10,801 bases of DNA from JBKPCD01 sp046727175 (GTDB taxonomy: Bacteria; Acidobacteriota; Vicinamibacteria; Vicinamibacterales; 2-12-FULL-66-21). Where the stretch lies: contig JBKPCD010000051.1 in assembly GCA_046727175.1 (NCBI GenBank), positions 1-10,801 on the forward strand, in the 5' to 3' direction. The translations under genes were made by a program, and so were the position numbers. The notes below the pieces were generated by a model. The model was not told the DNA's origin and did no database searches. It saw only the letters and a program-made list of their open reading frames with translations. Shown here one piece after another: positions 6,901 through 10,801 of this stretch (its first letter is position 1; every line of letters begins with the position of its first letter).

Positions 6901-7173
6901 TCAGAGCTCCGACGCGATCGCGCCGGCTGCTTCGGCGGACGTGCGGACCGGAATGATTTCAAAGTCGATCAGGTCGTCCCAGTTCGACGTCCAGGACTTC
7001 AGCGCACCCTCGTTGTCTGCTTCCATGACCTGGAAGCAGCGTCGGAACTCGAAATCGACCCAGCTTGCGACGTATCGAACGTCGTCAGACGCCATGCGCC
7101 CCTGGTCCCGAAAGCGACGGTAGATCGCCACCGCCTGTCCGGGCCGAAAGTGCTCGACGATCATGAAGAGCAT
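6901..7173 (-). CDS. DUF3303 family protein
   Basis: A 90-residue protein with the DUF3303 pattern: MLFMIVEHF at the start, VRYVASWVDFEFRRCFQVMEADN in the middle, and LIDFEIIPVRTS near the end. It is a small ferredoxin-like (dimeric alpha-beta barrel-like) fold related in shape to YCII and EthD proteins; its function is unknown. I chose the ATG at 7173; ATG 7164 is an alternative. The only purine-rich ribosome site (AAAGGGG about 10 nt upstream) is the end of the heptamer repeat tract on this strand. It follows the O-methyltransferase gene by 64 nt with the tract between, so the two are probably co-transcribed and may share a small aromatic substrate, which is an inference. Confidence 0.83.
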   Translation of the reverse strand: MLFMIVEHFRPGQAVAIYRRFRDQGRMASDDVRYVASWVDFEFRRCFQVMEADNEGALKSWTSNWDDLIDFEIIPVRTSAEAAGAIASEL

Positions 7174-7181
7174 GCGCGTAA

Positions 7182-7237
7182 TTCCCCTTTCCCCTTTCCT
7201 CTTTTCCCTTTTCCTTTTTCCCTTTTGCCTTTTCCCT
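7182..7237. repeat. Eight-unit heptamer tandem repeat (pyrimidine tract)
   Basis: Exactly eight consecutive 7-nt units, consensus TTTCCCT with variants TTCCCCT (twice), TTCCTCT, TTTCCTT and TTTGCCT. The tract begins 8 nt before the DUF3303 ATG (read on the plus strand) and abuts the TAA stop of the methyltransferase at 7238. On the transcribed minus strand it is a purine tract rich in AGGGAAA. Bases 7203-7228 are identical to 8398-8423. Confidence 0.88.
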
Positions 7238-8260
7238 TTATTTAATCCCTACGACCATCGAATCCGGTCCGACGAGGTGTTCGGTGTACCCGTCCTTGAA
7301 TCCAACCTCCTTCATCCATCCCTCGCAATCTGCTCCGGTGTAGTCGAACCCGCCCGGCGTCTCGATGAGCATGTTGAGGCTCATGAGCAGACCGAACGCG
7401 TTTGCGCGACGGTCATTGTCTATGATCGACTCGTAGACGATGAACGCGCCGCCGGAAGGAACGGACTCCCAGGCCTTGCGGATGAGAGCTTTCTTCTGAT
7501 CGAGATCCCAGTCGTGGAGGATGTGCCCCATCATGATGACATCTGCCTTGGGAAGAGGATCAGCGAAGAAGTCGCCTGCGTGGAATTTCAGACGGTCGGC
7601 GACACCTTGTGAAACGGCGTACTCCTCGAAAATCGGTTCGACTTGCGGCAGGTCGAATCCTACGCCGGTCAGCTGCGGATGCGCGAGCGCCACCTGCACG
7701 GCAAGATCACCCTGCGCCGTGCCCACGTCCACGAACGTCCGATACCGCGACCACGGAAACTTTGCGGCAATGCCGAGATTTGCGCCGCGACTGAGTCCGG
7801 TCATCGCCTTGAGGAACCCGGACAAGAGAGCCGGGTCGGCGTACAACGCCGAAAAGAGTCCCTCACCACCTCTCTTGATCTCGTTCTGCGGCTGGCCGGT
7901 TCGCAAGCCTTCCGTGAGGTCGGCCCAGAACCGGAACAGCCGGTGGTTCGCCATCTCGAGCATGCCGCCGATGTAGGAAGGCTTTCCCTTGTCGAGGAAC
8001 GTGTCGGTTTCGGGTGTGTTCGAATAGACGCTGTCGTTTCGCTGCAGGAAGCCCAGCGCGACGAGCGCGTCGAGAAAATCACGGGCCGAGCGTTCGTGCA
8101 GCCGCAGTCGCCGCCTCACATCGTCCAGGGAACCAGGACGCCTGGCGAGCTCGGTGAACAGTCCGAGCTCGATTGCGCTGAGGAGCGTCTTGCACCCCCA
8201 GAATCCCAGTCCGACCTGCATGATGCGCTCCGGAGTGACCGACGCAACGTTCGCAGACAT
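7238..8260 (-). CDS. Family-2 SAM-dependent O-methyltransferase
   Basis: A 340-residue enzyme of the plant-type/hydroxyneurosporene O-methyltransferase family (CrtF-, TcmN- and ASMT-like). The N-terminal winged-helix dimerisation domain covers about residues 10-90 (GFWGCKTLLSAIELGLFTEL, RSARDFLDALVALGFL). The Rossmann catalytic domain follows, with SAM motif I at FVDVGTAQGDLA (176-187), an acidic residue after strand 2 (Asp203 in GVGFDLPQV), the catalytic HILHDWDLDQ block (246-255, His249) and YESII (277-281). Motif I reads DVGTAQG where most relatives have DVGGGxG. It probably methylates a hydroxyl on a small aromatic or polyketide-like compound; the substrate is unknown. The ATG at 8260 has AGGAGAAAG about 8 nt upstream. 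It is divergent from the PD40-amidohydrolase gene, with 200 nt between, and is bracketed by heptamer repeats. Confidence 0.9.
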   Translation of the reverse strand: MSANVASVTPERIMQVGLGFWGCKTLLSAIELGLFTELARRPGSLDDVRRRLRLHERSARDFLDALVALGFLQRNDSVYSNTPETDTFLDKGKPSYIGGMLEMANHRLFRFWADLTEGLRTGQPQNEIKRGGEGLFSALYADPALLSGFLKAMTGLSRGANLGIAAKFPWSRYRTFVDVGTAQGDLAVQVALAHPQLTGVGFDLPQVEPIFEEYAVSQGVADRLKFHAGDFFADPLPKADVIMMGHILHDWDLDQKKALIRKAWESVPSGGAFIVYESIIDNDRRANAFGLLMSLNMLIETPGGFDYTGADCEGWMKEVGFKDGYTEHLVGPDSMVVGIK

Positions 8261-8397
8261 GCGTTCTTTCTCCTGGCAATCGACAGCGATTGCATATGCG
8301 GTGACGTACTGCGTCCACGTTCAAGCGGCCGCACGCCCTCAACATCGACGCGCTGCGTCGCATTCGACGAGTTCGAAGTGTATTGCCAACCATATCA

Positions 8398-8425
8398 TTT
8401 CCCTTTTCCTTTTTCCCTTTTGCAT
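8398..8425. repeat. Second copy of the heptamer tract, four units
   Basis: Four 7-nt units (TTTCCCT, TTTCCTT, TTTCCCT and the decaying TTTGCAT) lie between the divergent methyltransferase and PD40-amidohydrolase genes, 36 nt before the latter's ATG. The unit order is the same as in 7203-7230 and the orientation is direct, with 26 identical bases. It is probably in the leader or promoter region of one or both genes. Confidence 0.85.
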
Positions 8426-8460
8426 TAGTACAATCCCGCCGACTTCCGAAGGAGCCGACC

Positions 8461-10801
8461 ATGCGAGCTTTCCGCGTCGTGTGCCTTGCGATTCTCGTCC
8501 TTGCTGCGCCCTTGACGACGCCGATGCGCGCATGGCAGCAGAACAAGCCGGAAGACGAAAAAGCAGACGACAAGGACAAGAAGGAAGAGGGGCTCGTTCT
8601 GAAAATGGACTCCACGATCGAGTTCACGACCGACGAAGTGACGTGGCCGTCACTCGATGTGTCGCCCGATGGCAAGACGATCGTGTTCGACCTGCTCGGA
8701 GACCTGTACACGTTGCCAATTGGCGGCGGAGAGGCGACTCGGATCGTTGGCGGGCTGTCGTTCGAGAGTCAGCCGACCTACTCGCCCGACGGCAAGTCGA
8801 TCGCGTTCCTCAGCGACCGGAGCGGTGTCGAGAATCTGTGGGTCGCCAACGCCGATGGATCGAATCCAAGGGCCGTGAGCAAGGACGGCAAGACGAACGA
8901 TCGCCCGCAAATCATGGTGTCTCCGGCGTGGACGCCAGACGGACAGTACATCATCGTCTCGAAGTCACGGCCACCGGATCCGGGGACGTTTTGGCTGTTC
9001 ATGTATCACAAGGATGGTGGAAGCGGCATCCGCATTGGCGCGCCACCGCCGCCGCAGCCGAGTCCCGACTCACAAGGGCCGCCGCCTCCGCCGCCCACGA
9101 ACCGAATGGGCGCAATCGTCTCACCGGATGGCCGCTTCATTTATTACACGCAGCGCACCGGCACATTCAGTTACAACGCGCAGTTTCCCCTGTGGCAGGT
9201 GTACCGCCACGATCGCGAGACGGGCGAAGCCGCTCAGGTGACGAACGCACGCGGATCGGCGTTGCGGCCGGTCATTTCTCCGGATGGCAAGTGGCTCGTC
9301 TACGGAACGCGGCACAAGACCCAGACGGCGCTCCGCGCCAGAAACCTGGACTCTGGCGCCGAGCGTTGGGTCATCGACACGGTCACGCGCGACGATCAGG
9401 AATCGCGAGCGAGCCGAGACACGCTGCCGCGGTACGATTTCACGCCCGACGGCAAGTCGCTGATCGTTCCGGTCGGCGGAAAAATCCAGCGCATCGACTT
9501 CGAGACTGGCGAAACGCAGGTCATCCCGATGACTGCGACCGTCAAAGCCGAGATCGCGCCGCGCGTCTACACGCCGGTCCGCGCGAACGACGGCGGCACG
9601 GTCCGCGCGCGTCTGATCAGATGGCCGACAGCGTCGCCCGACGGCAAGCGCCTGGTGTTCAGCGCGATGAACCATCTGTATCTGATGGATCTTCCGAACG
9701 GGACGCCGCGCCGGTTGACCAACGCGGCTGAAGGAGAGTTCATGCCGACGTGGTCCCCTGATGGCCAGCACATCGCGTACGTCACGTGGAGCGACAAGGG
9801 CGGGCACATCAAACGGATCGATGCAAACGGCGGATCGCCCGCAACGCTGACCACCTTCGAGGGCTATTACCTCGATCCGATCTACACGCCCGACGGATCG
9901 CGCATCGTGTTCGTCAGCGGCGCTGCCGCTGATCAGCTCTACTCAATCCTGCTCGACACGCCCGCTCCCGGCGACGATCCCGATGCGCCGTCGGAGATCA
10001 GCGGCGTCACTCCGCCGAACACGCTCGAGCTGCGATCGATCCCGGCAGCAGGTGGACAGCCAACGTTCATCGCACCCGCGCAGGCCGGTCGCAATCCGCA
10101 CTTCAGCAAGGATCCGAAGCGCGTGTTTCTTACGTCGAATCGCGGCCTCGTGTCGCTCACGCTTGACGGATACGACCGGCGTACGCATCTGCGTGTCAGC
10201 GGCGCCGGCACCGGAAACACGCCGCCGAGCGCCGAGGACATCAGGCTCTCACCCGACGGCACGCGCGCGTTCGTCAGCCTGCAAGGCCGTCATTATCTCG
10301 TCGCCGTTCCCCTCGCGGGGCGAGAGACCGTTGAAGTCAAGATCCAGGGACGCGCCGAGAACACTGCCGTCCCAGTGAAAAAGATGTCGCTCGAAGGCGG
10401 GGACTACCTGCGCTGGACGAAGGACGGCAAAGCCGTGACGTGGGCGCTCGGCTCGCAGTTCTTCCAGCAATCGATCGATGCGTCCGAACCTCAGAAGACC
10501 GAAGTCGTCGTCGAGGCGCCGCGCTCGCGTCCGCAGGGCTCCGTCATGCTGACCGGCGCGCGGATCATTTCCATGAGAGCCGACGAGGTGATCCCCGCTG
10601 GTGACATTCTCATCACGAACAACCGAATTGTCGACGTGGGCAAACGAGGATCGCTGAGACCGCCTCCAGGCACGCGTGTGATCGACGTGAGCGGCAAGAC
10701 AATCATGCCCGGCTTCGTCGATGTCCACTCGCACATGTGGGCGCCGCGGGGTCTTCATCAAACGGAGGTGTGGCAATACCTCGCCAATCTCGCGTACGGC
10801 G
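8461..10801 (+). CDS. Secreted PD40/TolB-like propeller fused to amidohydrolase, 3' end missing
   Basis: A continuous frame of 780 codons runs off the right edge. It opens with a signal peptide (residues 1 to about 24) and a Lys/Asp/Glu-rich linker (about 28-44). About a dozen PD40 motifs follow, of the form SPDGK or TPDG, at about residues 68, 107, 158, 221, 273, 328, 392, 432, 476, 597 and 654: a TolB-like double propeller. A proline-rich loop interrupts it at about 194-212. From about residue 696 an amidohydrolase begins (VMLTGARIISM, IPAGDILITNNRIVDVG, GKTIMPGFVDVHSHMW), with the first metal-binding HxH pair at His756/His758. Such proteins (usually near 1,000 residues or more, from memory) are annotated as periplasmic peptidase or amidohydrolase; the remaining metal ligands lie outside the window. 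AAGGAG sits 6 nt before the ATG. Confidence 0.93.
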   Translation, partial: MRAFRVVCLAILVLAAPLTTPMRAWQQNKPEDEKADDKDKKEEGLVLKMDSTIEFTTDEVTWPSLDVSPDGKTIVFDLLGDLYTLPIGGGEATRIVGGLSFESQPTYSPDGKSIAFLSDRSGVENLWVANADGSNPRAVSKDGKTNDRPQIMVSPAWTPDGQYIIVSKSRPPDPGTFWLFMYHKDGGSGIRIGAPPPPQPSPDSQGPPPPPPTNRMGAIVSPDGRFIYYTQRTGTFSYNAQFPLWQVYRHDRETGEAAQVTNARGSALRPVISPDGKWLVYGTRHKTQTALRARNLDSGAERWVIDTVTRDDQESRASRDTLPRYDFTPDGKSLIVPVGGKIQRIDFETGETQVIPMTATVKAEIAPRVYTPVRANDGGTVRARLIRWPTASPDGKRLVFSAMNHLYLMDLPNGTPRRLTNAAEGEFMPTWSPDGQHIAYVTWSDKGGHIKRIDANGGSPATLTTFEGYYLDPIYTPDGSRIVFVSGAAADQLYSILLDTPAPGDDPDAPSEISGVTPPNTLELRSIPAAGGQPTFIAPAQAGRNPHFSKDPKRVFLTSNRGLVSLTLDGYDRRTHLRVSGAGTGNTPPSAEDIRLSPDGTRAFVSLQGRHYLVAVPLAGRETVEVKIQGRAENTAVPVKKMSLEGGDYLRWTKDGKAVTWALGSQFFQQSIDASEPQKTEVVVEAPRSRPQGSVMLTGARIISMRADEVIPAGDILITNNRIVDVGKRGSLRPPPGTRVIDVSGKTIMPGFVDVHSHMWAPRGLHQTEVWQYLANLAYG

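Noticed and set aside
7182..7237. Tandem units as a CRISPR array
   Set aside because: Units are 7 nt with no spacers, so they are tandem repeats and not repeat-spacer structure.
8429..8434. TACAAT as a -10 box for the PD40-amidohydrolase gene
   Set aside because: The hexamer and distance to the ATG are plausible, but the sequence 17 nt upstream is heptamer tract with no TTGACA-like match, so it is too weak to annotate.
8154..9731. A 525-codon open frame on the plus strand
   Set aside because: It is a shifted frame over the PD40-amidohydrolase gene. The frame from 8461 carries the repeated SPDGK motifs, a signal peptide and a good ribosome site, while this one reads as arginine-rich noise and would overlap the methyltransferase start.

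Overview
The window is GC-rich, densely coded bacterial chromosome. It most resembles an environmental Acidobacteriota, perhaps of the Vicinamibacteria type. This inference rests on an ADOP-type (acidobacterial duplicated orphan) MacB/FtsX permease, a large secreted protein joining PD40/TolB-like propeller repeats to an amidohydrolase domain, and a scatter of small DUF and VOC genes. No rRNA, tRNA, CRISPR array, transposase, phage gene or recognisable defence system is visible.

Layout. Positions 1-1641 (+) hold the 3' part of an ADOP permease. A 64-nt palindrome built of 7-nt units (1645-1708) fills the gap between its stop codon and the stop of the convergent cluster. That cluster (2783-1711, -) encodes a DUF2007 protein, a WapI-immunity-like protein and a small three-helix membrane protein. 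Divergent from it is a small ASCH-like protein (2864-3193, +), followed by a short antisense coding remnant (3188-3256) and a MOSC-domain protein (3342-4235, +). Convergent with the MOSC gene is a minus-strand series: a four-helix membrane protein (6731-6303), an exported two-domain VOC protein (6288-5431) and an exported SMP-30/gluconolactonase-like propeller (5301-4342). Upstream on the same strand lie a family-2 O-methyltransferase (8260-7238) and a DUF3303 protein (7173-6901). Divergent from the methyltransferase, and running off the right edge, is the PD40-amidohydrolase gene (8461 to beyond 10801, +).

How the genes fit together. Most are small housekeeping or accessory genes with no single obvious pathway. 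Likely co-transcribed groups are DUF2007/WapI-like/membrane protein, 4-TM protein/VOC protein (14 nt apart), and methyltransferase/DUF3303. Several products are predicted to be exported or in the membrane: the permease, VOC protein, SMP-30-like protein, PD40-amidohydrolase and both small membrane proteins.

The most distinctive signal is non-coding. Two families of in-register heptamer repeats occupy intergenic spaces. One forms a symmetric palindrome between convergent stop codons. The other is a pyrimidine tract (7182-7237) with a partial second copy (8398-8425), and the two copies bracket the methyltransferase gene in the same orientation with 26 identical bases. These resemble in form the heptameric short tandem repeats described in cyanobacteria, but I know of no description for this lineage.
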